From: Stereocaulon alpinum
Lineage: Eukaryota; Ascomycota; Lecanoromycetes; Lecanorales; Stereocaulaceae
Assembly: GCA_018257865.1 (NCBI GenBank)
Contig: JAEUBA010000009.1
Coordinates: forward strand, 62,001-126,000
Reading direction: 5' to 3'
DNA length: 64,000 bases
Position numbers and translations under genes: made by a program. The notes beneath the pieces were generated by a model, which searched no databases, was not told the origin of the DNA, and saw only the letters and a list, made by a program, of their open reading frames with translations. Each line of letters begins with the position of its first letter. Within the stretch, counting starts at the first letter, position 1. Positions 54,353 to 64,000 of the stretch are shown here, piece by piece.

Positions 54353-57300
54353 ATGGCCGCCCGCAATCAGCAGGATGCCTTCATAGACGACTCGGATGAA
54401 TCATGGTTAGTTACTACTTCTCCTGCCGAGATACCAACCTTCTGGGCCTTTAGCTGATGAGACCACCTACAGTCCTCTATGCGTCGAAGAATTTGACCTC
54501 TCCGACAAAAATTTTAGACCATGCCCCTGCGGTTACCAGGTGTGTCAATGAATCAACAACGTCTACCATTTTAGCAGCCACCGTGCTGGATACGAGCCCT
54601 CACTTTATATTGCCAAGCCTTTACTGACTTTATACTTCAAACAGATATGCCAATTCTGCTACAACAACATCAAGAATCACATGAACGGTCTATGCCCCGC
54701 GTGTCGAAGACCTTACGATGATCAAAGCATAGAATGGAAAATTGTCAGCCCAGAAGAGTAAGCTTATGTTAACTCTTCCGTACAACCAGCTGTCTCGCTG
54801 ACTCTCAGTAGACAAAAAGCGGACATTGCGCTCCAAGCCAGGAAGAAGGCTATGGCACGGAAGAAAGAGACCGAACAACGACAAGTCGAGACCTTGAACC
54901 GGAAGAACCTCGCGGGGATACGGGTCGTTCAGAAAAATCTGGTCTACGTTATCGGTCTGAGTCAGAAGAGCAGCGAAGAAGAATTCTTACGAACACTAAG
55001 AGGCCCACAGTACTTCGGGCAATACGGCAAGATAACAAAGATTGTCGTCAGTAAAGCAAAAGAAGGTCAGAACGGTAGCAATTCGATAGGTGTCTACGTG
55101 ACCTTCGAGAATCGGGAGGATGCTGCGAAATGTATTGCCGCCGTCGATGGCTCGCAAAACCTGGATCGGCCGCTAAGGTGGGTCAAGGTGCTGTGCGCTC
55201 AGGGATCCCCCTGCCGCTAACACGAATGACAGAGCTCAATACGGAACGACAAAATACTGCTCTGCGTTCCTCCGCAATGAAACTTGTGGCAACCGAAATT
55301 GCACGTTTCTTCATGAGACTGGCGAAGATAACGATAGCTTCAGTCGTCAAGATCTATCCTCGATGAATGCCTTATCCACCCAACGACCCGCACACCAGGC
55401 TTCGTCCTCCCGATCGAGTCAACCACCGCAGCCTCAAGCTCCCATCCAGCAACCACCACAGAGTACATCTGCAGCATCACAAGCAGCCTCAAGTCACCCT
55501 CCCCGCGACGATGCTATGAGTCGAAGCGACAGTGGGGACGGATCTGCCTTGCCATCGTCCGCGAGTTGGGCGGCCAAGAACCCTCACACGGAAAGCAGTC
55601 GATCCAGCCAGGCCGCGAGTGTCGCAGCGCCTAGCCCTATCATCACTCATGCCAGTGTGCCCCAACAGCCTGCCGAGACTAGATCAGTTCCACCACGAGC
55701 AGAATCACCTACAAGAAACATAGAATTGGAGTCACAACTGCAACCCACCACGACTCGTCAACGTCCTCCCCAACCATCACATCCTTTAGAGTCTACGATG
55801 AAAACTTTCATGACCTCGTCCTTTAAGTTCACTTTCGATCGCTCAATATACACCGACGAGGAGTTGAGGGAGATCGATTCATATCCACCCCTCTTCGATG
55901 ATCGTGGCGGTATAGTACGGTATCGCATGGAGCAGGAGCGGGAGCGAGAGCGGCAGAAGCAAGAAGAGGAACGTAACACCCAGAGCGTAATGTCCGCTGT
56001 TGAAGAAGATGAGGCTCCTGCGAGCGGGAGTCTACAACTGGGGGGCGAGCCGGAAACTCAAGACGAACCAAAAGACACTTCGGGACGTATGAGTGCTCAA
56101 CAGCGAAGCGCAATACAACCTCCCTTTGGAACATCAAGCCAATTCCCATTCGGTGGGTCGAACTTCCCTACGCATAATGCAGCCAATCTTACACGGACCC
56201 TCACTCCGCAACAACAACATCAATTATCCCTCCTGCGCTCACAGAGTAGTCGGCAAAGTCCGATCAATACCAGCCAATTCCAACAAGGATATACTGGAAA
56301 CACAAGCTTGCATCATCACCAACAATCCAATCCCTTCCAGATGCAGAATCCGAGTCAGGTTTTCAATACCGCTCAAGGACATACAAGACACGCCTCCCGA
56401 TACACATTCGCCAACGACACTTCATCGGCTTCTACATCTGTAAAGCCTGCGGCAAACCCTCAATTGATGGCTCAACAGTCCGCGATGATGCCCACAAATC
56501 AAGGCAAGACTTTCCAGAACCAGGCCCTCCATCAACCAAACGTACACGGCAATACCTTCTACAGCGGTGTCCAAGGTCCACCCCCAGGCCTCAAGTCTAG
56601 CGGCACACCGCCTATCAGCGGAGGCGGAATGTTCGGTCAGGGTCATGGCTTCGCGAGTGCCATGGGCGGCAGTAGTAGTTTTGGTGGTAATATTGGGAGC
56701 AAGAACAGCAACGAAGAGCTTGTGCGTCAGCTTCTACGAGATCGGAATGGATCAATCAATGGGCAAGGGACCGATGCCGGAAAGCGTGAGTTTAAATTCC
56801 CTTTTGCCCAACAGTCCATGACCTCCGATGCTCCTGCCCCAAGCCTTCTGAGCTCGCTTTATGGGTCGCAGCTTGGCGCCCATCACGGGTATCAAGATCA
56901 CAACCTCCAAAAGCAGAAGAAGAAGGGGAAGAAGCACAGACATGCTAACACTTCCTCCTCTGGGGGAGGTGGTATAGTTGATCTTGCGGACCCAAGTATC
57001 TTACAAGCTAGAATGCACCACGGTGCTGCAGGGCAGGGGCAATTTGGTGCCCAAGGTCAAGGTGGGTTCCCAAATAACATGATATACGGAGGCGGCTACG
57101 GCGGCGGTAGGTGGCAATTGTGATGAATTTTTTGACATGAGAATCGTCTTCGTCGCTGTTTTATTTCATGATGATGGCGCAAATGGCTTTTTCTAGCGAT
57201 CACTTAGCGAGCATGAGCCCAATGGGCGAAAGAAAAAGAAGGATCTCCGACGTCACACTGGACGTCCAACGACATCGACTTTGGCATGAACCGGGAAAGC

Positions 57301-59652
57301 ATTTACCGGCAATTTTCTTTTCTTCATGGCCGCATCAGCACGGGATTCCCATTGGCTACATGATACCACCTAAATCGTCATTCTCGTCTGGCCAGCGCCT
57401 TGTATGTAAGCACCCCTTCCCTGACCTGAGGTTCAGGCAGGAATATATCAGTCTATTTTCTCACCACATATCTGTTACATAGAGTCTCCACTTTCCACGT
57501 GCCCTGACGAGATCGACGGTTACAGCCCATGTGAACATGGACTCAGAATAGTCATCATTTTCTGTGTATATAGAGCTAATTAGTCCGTAAGGAGCGCGTT
57601 GGGGGAGCTATACTTCGCATGTTTGTCTTGCTCCGGTTCACTTCTGCCTGCCGCTGCCGGATTGTCTTCACATGTACAGATACTTTGTGTGACATCTGCT
57701 AATTTCATCTCTTTCCAGAACTGGCACCGAACCTTTATACCCAAGACATCGTCCAGCCGGTCAACCCAAAGCTTATAGACACCACTCCTGCTCCCTCAGC
57801 CTTACCTACGTCGAGCAAGGTTATACTAAAACCTAGTCGTACCTTGACACCTGTTCCTCCGGGTCTTTCACTGCCGCAAGACTTCCCGCCCCTGGCTGCA
57901 CCTTCAACACAACCACCAGCACCACCTCGTCTTCAGCGTAAAGCTACTGCCAATACGGCTATCAAGCCTGTTGTCCCAAATATTGCATCACCATCTACGA
58001 AGACTACAGCTGCAACAAAAGAACCGCATTCAAAAGAACAAGCTACCACTAAGGTGAAGCCAGCAGACTTAAGCAACGATTCGATAGGGCTTGGTGGCAA
58101 GAAGGGCAAAGAAGACAAGGAGGAAGCCCGTGATACAGGTCCAGCTTTGCAGGCTAACACAGCGCCTGAGTCGTCTAATGTAGATCGAGACATCACTTCA
58201 TCGACTTCAACGAAGATCACAGGCAAGCAAAGACCCGGAAAACTCGACATTGCAGCAGCCAAGGATGCTTTGAAGAACGACATAGACTCTGCGGGCCTCC
58301 CCAGTGATTTTAAAAAGGCCATGAGTGAGGTTTCTGGGGCTCTTCCTTTCTCACAGCCTACGACTCCCGCGTCTGCTTCGTCTATTCTACGCCAAAGTTT
58401 GCCTAGAACGCTTCGACCCTCCAGGAACGTAACTCAACCCGCTTCGCCCAGTAACTTGCCTTCACCAGCCACAAGCAAACAGGCCTCACGCCGTCCTAGC
58501 ATGACTTCCATACATCGTCCTGGCTCTGCCGCGGAAGAGAGACTTTCCGACAATGCGTCCTTCACTTCGACATCTATGTCGAGAGCAAACTCACCTCCCC
58601 CCACTAAAGTTGGGTCGGCACCTGTGAGGGCCATTACTAAGAGCCAACAAAGAAAAGATCGTCAAGCTCGTGCGAGACTTGCCGAAGGAGCTGCGAAAGT
58701 CGAGGAACCGGCAGCCACAATTGAAGAAGTCCAGGCACCGATTGTGGGGAGGAAGAAGAAGGCAAAGAAAGACAAACATCACGGTACAGCTGAATCTACT
58801 CCCACGATCACTCGACCAGGGTCACCTATGCCCAAGGAGGAAGCCATGGATGAGACTTCGGGAATTCCTGCGGCACCGGCAACGCCTGTCAAGGACAACA
58901 GGAAGAGCAATGCGAAAGCTCCTACAGAGCTCAAGGAGCCGGACACTCCATCCAGTCCTGCTACACCAGCGACTGGTGACCAGCAAAGAGATGCTCTCAC
59001 TGCAGCCTCGATTTTCGTTCATCTGCAGAGAGCTGGCGATATCAGTACTTCAGTTGCAGATCTCTTCAAGAGTGTACCTGGAATCAACCACCGTGTTGAA
59101 AGTCTCAAGCCCGTCTCCACGAATAACAGTGACTGCGACGTGTCTGACGATCAGATACGCCAACTTGACCACGGCGAGGCAGTTCGCATTAAGCAAGGGC
59201 CCAACGACTATGTCGTGGTTCTTCCGGATCGTCAGACTCTGCCCGGACTTACCGCCGACCAGGCGTCTCGCTATCTAGATTTGAGGAAACGAGTTCTCGC
59301 TGATGGCGGAATTCCCCCCCAACAAGCTATTCCCGCATCTCCAGCTATTAATGCTGCACTGGCAATAGCAAGCGCCAAGCGTGTATCAAAGTCGAAAAGG
59401 TTGACTAATCCGTTCGCTTCCCCTGCAGCCACGGCTGGGGCTGGTGGCCCGGCAGCGGCGAATATGCAGAAGTATGCAGCTGCTGGGACTGGGACCGTGG
59501 ATGAGGGCAACCAGAACAAGACGCCGGTCAAGACCGTAACGGAAGCTGAACAGGCTATGGGATTGACTAGGAGGGAGACGGAAGCTTTGGAGAAGAAGCT
59601 CAATACGTTATTGAAGAAGAACAGGCGCCTGTTGCTTGGGAGTGCTCACTAG
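54353..59652 (+). CDS. not4: CCR4-NOT ubiquitin E3 ligase NOT4
   Basis: Ubiquitin ligase subunit of the CCR4-NOT complex, acting in mRNA decay and co-translational quality control. Exons: 54353-54405, 54473-54539, 54645-54757, 54809-55177, 55233-57106 and 57719-59652; all phases agree, 1469 aa. The C4C4 RING is built from the first exons: Cys-Pro-Leu-Cys, Pro-Cys-Pro-Cys-Gly, Cys-Gln-Phe-Cys and Cys-Pro-Ala-Cys. A coiled Arg/Lys-rich stretch follows, then an RRM beginning Leu-Val-Tyr-Val-Ile-Gly-Leu and a CCCH finger (Cys-x8-Cys-x4-Cys-x3-His). The rest is disordered (Gln/Ser/Pro-rich). The last exon carries a conserved-looking Pro-Pro-Gly-Leu-Ser-Leu-Pro and ends in a coiled coil. The last intron is 612 bp, far longer than the others (51-105 bp). 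If retained, translation would end at 57121, yielding a shorter form. Confidence 0.92.
57107..57718 (+). other. 612-bp intron of NOT4
   Basis: Donor GTAGGT at 57107, branch-like CTAAT at 57699-57703 and acceptor TTTCCAG ending at 57718; splicing joins Gly-Gly to Glu-Leu-Ala-Pro in phase. The interior has a short frame (57168-57482, 104 codons) without a domain. It may contain a regulatory element or a nested transcript; nothing specific is seen. Confidence 0.75.
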
Positions 59653-60211
59653 CTGAGTACGTCGTCGTCGTTGGGGGAAACAACTCAAGATCCAGGGAGA
59701 AGGTCTTGAATATGAAAAGGAATATTCTGGAAGGCGGATGACGACTTTCGGAACGCAGTAAGGCTTGATTGTGTGAAGGGTTATCAAAAGCTTGCCAACG
59801 GAAGCGCTGTGCTTTTTGTGTAACATCATTCATCTTGTGGAGCGTTCTGTGTACAATACTCTATCTTTCTCCTATTCATAACCATTCTTATCGACTATTG
59901 AATCGCTGTTAGAGATGCACTCGGTATGTGTTTCGTAAACTAAGGTATCACAGGCTTTACTCGCGCAGGGTGGTCTGCCATTCTACGTGACCATCTCAGG
60001 CAATCGGAATTTTCTTCCTGTGCTACTAGCTGATCGTTCGGGTATCTCGCTGCTGCACGACCTATGTATTTGATAGATATTTCACCTAACTTCTGAGAGA
60101 GCGTAGTACGGCAACACAGCTCAGCACGGCACCTTTCCAGCAGAATCAATTCAGACGTTCCCATCATTTGGAAACCTCAGCCCAGCACGGTAGATTCCCA
60201 TCCATCGAGAT
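59653..60211. other. intergenic
   Basis: 3' flank of NOT4 and promoter of the next 2EXR-like gene. No frame worth noting. Confidence 0.5.
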
Positions 60212-61248
60212 ATGAAAGCATCGTGTTCTCCATCCCATATCACAAACCAAACTTCGACACTACGACAAGATACCACCGCTTCGACCAGGGCGTTCCCAAA
60301 ACTTGGTCGAATCTTGGACCCGCCCCAGGCTCTGATGGAGTCACGGCCTGTTCAACCATTCCGCTTCCTTGATCTACCTGGAGAAATACGTAACGTGATC
60401 TATGAATTCTCAGTGGTCACTCCGTATCGAATACGCCCAAGCCATATAACTCAGACGAACGATCGATGTCCGGACGGTATCAATACAGCTTTATTGCTGG
60501 TCAATAAAAGGATCTACCACGAGGCATCACGTATCCTCAACTCTAAAAATACAGGCGTGGTCTGCGATGAACTTCACAGCGAATTCTACCGGATCAACTC
60601 GTATCGCAGCATACTGCGTGACTTCTCCTGGACTCAGAAGATCAAGGTAGGCTGGTGGTTGCTGCATTCACCGAAGAATCTCGAAATCTACATAAAGCAC
60701 AGACGTCACATACCGTCAATGAAGCGGTTGAAAGCAAGGGAACATCTTTATTCTTGCATGATCCGCCATCTAGATCGGATCCATATCCGGGTGGACTGGC
60801 TTAATACGGAAGAGAAACGCGCCGATATCACCTATTACATCAATCTGCTAGCACGGCTTCTTGGATCTATTCATAAGCTACTTTTACGAGAGCAGCCTGA
60901 CATGAGAAGAATGATCCAAATATCTTTCCCGTAAGTCCGTTACGATCACTTGATATCACCCGGCGCGTTCTGATATGTTATGTGCTCAACAGCAAAGTCA
61001 GCAGATTCAATCGAGTCGGGATCGCCCTATTGCTTGAACACATAAAGGTGTCGAAAGTATTAGAGCTGTTGAGAGAGCTTTCTTGGGTGCGGACTGTGGT
61101 AGTCCTTGAAGATGACTACGAGATTTACAGGGTCAAATCGTCTACCCGAATCCCACGATATTCACGGGGGTTTTCTGTAGAATTCCATAAGACTCTCGGT
61201 GCCCTGATCATGAATTATACCCCAGGCGAAGGGCATTGCGTTGGATGA
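60212..61248 (+). CDS. 2EXR/F-box-like protein
   Basis: Two exons, 60212-60930 and 60993-61248; the 62-bp intron (GTAAGT...CAACAG) keeps phase, 324 aa. Either the Met at 60212 or the one at 60335 could start translation; the second lies just before the conserved domain. The N-terminal domain has Phe-Leu-Asp-Leu-Pro-Gly-Glu-Ile-Arg-Asn-Val-Ile-Tyr and a downstream Leu-Leu-Val-Asn-Lys-Arg-Ile-Tyr-His-Glu-Ala, as in the 50845 and 62493 relatives. The C-terminal exon encodes Glu-Leu-Leu-Arg-Glu-Leu-Ser-Trp-Val-Arg, which is mirrored in the neighbouring pseudogene. Function unknown. Confidence 0.75.
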
Positions 61249-61717
61249 TGAGCAATGAAGAATGGCCAACTGGTCTCTCATATGATCGAGCATAGCTCGT
61301 GACGGGAAGATGAACCTGAAATGATTCTTCGTGCTGGACTATAGCCATGTCTATTGCGACTGCAGGTTGGCTTGCAGTAATGCTATATGCCAGATGACAT
61401 GTTTCCATCATGCTCCCCATAAGTCCTTTCTATAAGAACCCATTGTTGTGCTATCATTGCCTAAGAAGGTTCCTATTAGACTACCCTTTCAGGCGAGCTT
61501 GAACGGGCAACTTGGCGGGCAAGTCGATTTGGTTCTTACCGTTGCGAGCCCAGGAACGTTCTATGACATACTTTGAAACAACATTTAGCGACAGCCGACA
61601 GCTTCACGCGTCGTACACATAAGTGTACTCTCCATTTCCTCCAGTCAATAATCACCTCTCTTACATCTCCCATGTCTCTTAGTAGAAGGCTTTACTACAT
61701 CTAAACTCCCTTAGCTT
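61249..61717. other. intergenic
   Basis: 3' flank of the 2EXR-like gene and promoter of the small secreted-protein gene. No frame worth noting. Confidence 0.5.
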
Positions 61718-62272
61718 ATGATGTTGGATCTTTTATCGGTTGTTAGCTCTGCATACTTTTTATTCGCTGTAGCACTTGCTCTTCCCGCCCACCAAACTAT
61801 CAACATCTCACCATATCCTATCGTCTCAAGTGCATTAATCTCCTCACTGAGACCCACCAATGCTTCAACCTCAGTTCCTCTAATACATCAACTGGGTAAT
61901 ACTCCCCAACCACCGGTGTGCAGCCCACTCCCAGGTTCACAATCTCCACCACAAACGATCCGGTCGCCCCCAGACTGCGACTTCGCAATACTTCGCGTCC
62001 TGTGGAACATTCCGGCCTCGCTGGTAGACGAACCTTTCATATGGGCTAACGTTGATGAGAAGTGGACAGAGGGAAGCTGTGAAGTCCATCTGACTCCGCC
62101 CCCACTGTACGTGGAGGATATGTTTTCTTATATGGATATCGTGCATGGTATTAGACGAGTTCGAGACGTATGCGTTCAGGCTGAGCATCGCTATGAAGGT
62201 GGGTATATTGGCGTTGGACATGGAGGTGTCGTAGCCGAACAGAAGTACGTGGTTGGATTGTATGCGGTTTGA
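61718..62272 (+). CDS. small secreted four-cysteine protein
   Basis: Single-exon 184-aa frame. It opens with a hydrophobic signal peptide (residues about 6-22, cleaved near Ala-Leu-Pro-Ala). The mature part has a Ser/Pro/Thr-rich N-terminal segment and four Cys in the C-terminal part (Val-Cys-Ser, Asp-Cys-Asp, Ser-Cys-Glu, Val-Cys-Val), which could form two disulfides. Trp and Tyr residues are frequent. No catalytic motif or membrane anchor. It resembles small secreted proteins of plant-associated fungi; an effector role is speculation. It lies between an intact 2EXR-like gene and its broken relative. Confidence 0.6.
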   Translation: MMLDLLSVVSSAYFLFAVALALPAHQTINISPYPIVSSALISSLRPTNASTSVPLIHQLGNTPQPPVCSPLPGSQSPPQTIRSPPDCDFAILRVLWNIPASLVDEPFIWANVDEKWTEGSCEVHLTPPPLYVEDMFSYMDIVHGIRRVRDVCVQAEHRYEGGYIGVGHGGVVAEQKYVVGLYAV

Positions 62273-62492
62273 TGCTTGGCTAGATGAGATTCATGCAGTG
62301 TAAGTTTAATATACAATGTGGGGTGTTTTGAGGTTGAGATGTCGAAGAATTTGGGAACCGTAACGTACCATTGACGGGAATCCTACCTGCCATGTAGCAA
62401 GGTTGACTCACAATCAACAAGTCGATCAGCAACCTCCATTCGAACATTAATTGATACTTGCCTTGAGTTCTCAAAGCGCTGAATGATAACAC

Positions 62493-63429
62493 ATGGGTCT
62501 AGCTATGCCGCCTGAGGAGATGGAGCATTCGGAAAGCCAAGCTGAATCGAAGTCTCAGCGCCTTGAACCCATCAGGTCACTAACCTTTCTTGACCTCCCA
62601 CCAGAGATCCGGGAGGTCATTTACAGCTAAGCGGTTGTCTCCAATAAACATATCCGACCAAACTTCGAGTACTACAATCGTCAAGGTCAGATCGTTGTAG
62701 TTGATGAGCATTCGCCTGTGACATCCTCAGGGTTGTTAACAGTCAATCGCTAGATTTCCCGTGAAGCAATTGCCGTACTCAAATGCAACAATGTCGGCAT
62801 TTTCGGTGACCTATATCACAGAAAGGTCTTCAATATACATGCACGCGAGGATCTTGTAAGCTATCTGGACTCCATATGGAAACGGGACGCTCGACTAGCC
62901 GGGCAAGACCCGGAAGATGCTGATAGCCTCGTTTACAGTAAATATCGTGCCGAGGATAGCAAGCGCTATGGGGAACACTGTCTCTTTCGTATCCAAGCAA
63001 TTCCGAATGGCATGCATGCAGATATGGTGGCTCATTTGGACTCAATTCACATTTGGGTTGCCTGATTCGATCGGAACAGCTGGCTCTCGCCACATCACAT
63101 GAAATACTATTTGCAGGAGCTAGCGGTGTTAATGGGGCCACTCTACAAGTGTCTGCTGGCAGGTGGGCCAAATGTGAGGAAGACGATCAAAGTATTATTC
63201 CTGTGAGTCCAAGATCGACGTCTATCATTGTTGACGTGTCTTCCTGATTCCTGTCACCGTCAATAGACCCGTGCGGAAACAATTCATCATCGTTCCTTAC
63301 CCAAAGCGTGAATTCGAGGTTCCAGGCTTTCCTCGGGTGTTGAAAGTTTTCGAGGTGGTACGGTTACTCCGAGAGCTTGCCTGGGTGCGGAATACGACCA
63401 TCAGGTTGCCGATACTAAAGAACAGGTAA
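62493..63429 (+). pseudogene. 2EXR-like pseudogene with three in-frame stops
   Basis: From the ATG at 62493 one frame runs to 63202, with stops at 62628-62630 (TAA), 62751-62753 (TAG) and 63063-63065 (TGA) but no frame change. A 64-bp intron (63203-63266, GTGAGT...CAATAG) in the same place as in the relatives is followed by 63267-63429. The protein matches the 60212 gene: Phe-Leu-Asp-Leu-Pro-Pro-Glu-Ile-Arg, then Asn-Arg-[stop]-Ile-Ser-Arg-Glu-Ala, and Leu-Leu-Arg-Glu-Leu-Ala-Trp-Val-Arg. TAG fits CAG with C to T and TGA fits TGG with G to A (a Trp follows Val in the relative), so base transitions explain two stops. The intact frame and intron suggest recent death. Confidence 0.8.
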
Positions 63430-63766
63430 TCAATGATAAGGAGCATGCAACGGACGATGAGCCCCTGGGAGATCAAGTTGGCAAAATATCGTACGTTCCG
63501 GCTAAGAAAATTACCGGTTTCAGCAAGCTTTGGCAGCCATGATCAGCAATCATACACCAATAGAGAGGACTTGCATGAGTGATAATCGAGGTAGAAAACT
63601 TTGGTTTGTGGATATGGGCGAAGAAGGGGTTCCTGGGACTTATCATTGCTTTCAATACTCGTCACCATGCACTGGCAATCATGAAGCTAACTACCCGCAG
63701 CACGTCCCCCCAGTAAGTAATCATCAGCATGCTGTCTCAGTATCGCCATCTCCCTCTCAATCAGCC
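63430..63766. other. short spacer at the right end
   Basis: Flanks the 2EXR-like pseudogene and the partial gene to its right. Plus-strand frame 63530-63976 is the shadow of that gene. Nothing else seen. Confidence 0.45.
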
Positions 63767-64000
63767 CTAACCGAACCTCGTCTCCTTGTCCTTGATCGGC
63801 ATGTCACTCCCCGTCATATCCTTATACTTGCCCCTGACAAAGTCAGAAATCTGCTCATCCTTCGCCTGCTCGACGGCAGACTCGTTGCTCTGGTCGCCTT
63901 GTCCCAAGCCATACTGCTGTACTGCATCGATGCCTATACAACACCAAATTATCAACAAACTATTCGTGACTCTTGATACCAGTGGACACTGCGTGCAGAC
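63767..64000 (-). CDS. small stress-type protein, partial at window edge
   Basis: The 3' end of a minus-strand gene: last exon 63933-63767, an intron of 46 bp (63934-63979, GTATCA...GTATAG), and the start of an upstream exon from 63980 to the window edge. Phase is consistent. The sequence is small, polar and Gln/Asp/Lys-rich: Tyr-Gly-Leu-Gly-Gln-Gly-Asp-Gln, then Gln-Ile-Ser-Asp-Phe-Val-Arg-Gly-Lys-Tyr-Lys-Asp-Met-Thr-Gly-Ser-Asp. This recalls a family of short, highly polar fungal proteins with an Ala-Arg-x-x-Tyr-x-x-x-Thr-Gly repeat; its function is not established. The 5' part lies outside. Confidence 0.5.
   Translation of the reverse strand, partial: VCTQCPLVSRVTNSLLIIWCCIGIDAVQQYGLGQGDQSNESAVEQAKDEQISDFVRGKYKDMTGSDMPIKDKETRFG

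Noticed and set aside
57168..57482. 104-codon frame inside the NOT4 intron
   Set aside because: No recognisable domain or splice signals; it lies between an excellent donor and acceptor and is most likely chance.

Overview
The window is nuclear DNA from a filamentous ascomycete (Pezizomycotina, most likely a Dothideomycete; the class is an inference). Genes lie on both strands, and nearly all are split by 42-107 bp introns with GT(A/G/T)NGN donors, CTNAN branch sites and AG acceptors. Fungal-specific families are frequent: a fungal rhodopsin-like protein, 2EXR/F-box-like proteins, a SERAC1/SesB-like hydrolase, a GIT1-type transporter and secreted 4-Cys proteins. I saw no rRNA, tRNA, CRISPR array or complete transposon. 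Gene models were built by hand from splice signals, phase and family expectation; none was tested by alignment.

Layout. 1-8.4 kb is gene-poor: a small zinc-ribbon-like protein, a secreted-protein gene broken by a 19-bp tandem duplication, and an F-box protein. 8.4-21.3 kb carries housekeeping genes: mitochondrial 2-oxoglutarate carrier, Nse2/Mms21-type SUMO ligase, MFS sugar/inositol transporter, alanine aminotransferase and proteasome subunit Rpn7. A 3.6-kb gene-empty stretch inside this part holds a 7-bp minisatellite. 21.3-34 kb is accessory: a decayed cytochrome P450, a seven-exon rhodopsin-like membrane protein, a RING protein with one altered zinc ligand, a stand-alone SesB-like hydrolase, and two surface or unknown genes. 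35-39.2 kb holds mitochondrial D-lactate dehydrogenase (with a first exon hidden in another frame) and a second Cys-rich single-pass surface protein. 39-43.3 kb is a decayed cluster: an F-box gene with two frameshifts between two related copies of an unknown gene, one of them frameshifted. 44-59.7 kb is gene-dense: GIT1-type transporter, methylthioadenosine phosphorylase (with a GC-AG intron), a BUD22-family ribosome-biogenesis protein, a polytopic membrane protein, a 2EXR-like protein, complex I 30-kDa subunit and the CCR4-NOT ubiquitin ligase NOT4 (with a 612-bp intron). 60-64 kb has a second 2EXR-like gene, a small secreted protein, a 2EXR-like pseudogene with three in-frame stops, and the 3' part of a small gene at the right edge.

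The genes do not form one pathway. Recurrent links are mitochondrial energy metabolism (carrier, D-lactate dehydrogenase, complex I), ubiquitin/SUMO/proteasome functions (Nse2, Rpn7, NOT4, RING, F-box) and fast-evolving fungal families in several states of decay. I found no convincing multi-gene novel system. The most interesting items are the SesB-like hydrolase without an NLR core, the 612-bp NOT4 intron with a possible short isoform, the 19-bp duplication lesion, and the 2EXR-like pseudogene with one each of TAA, TAG and TGA in an otherwise open frame.
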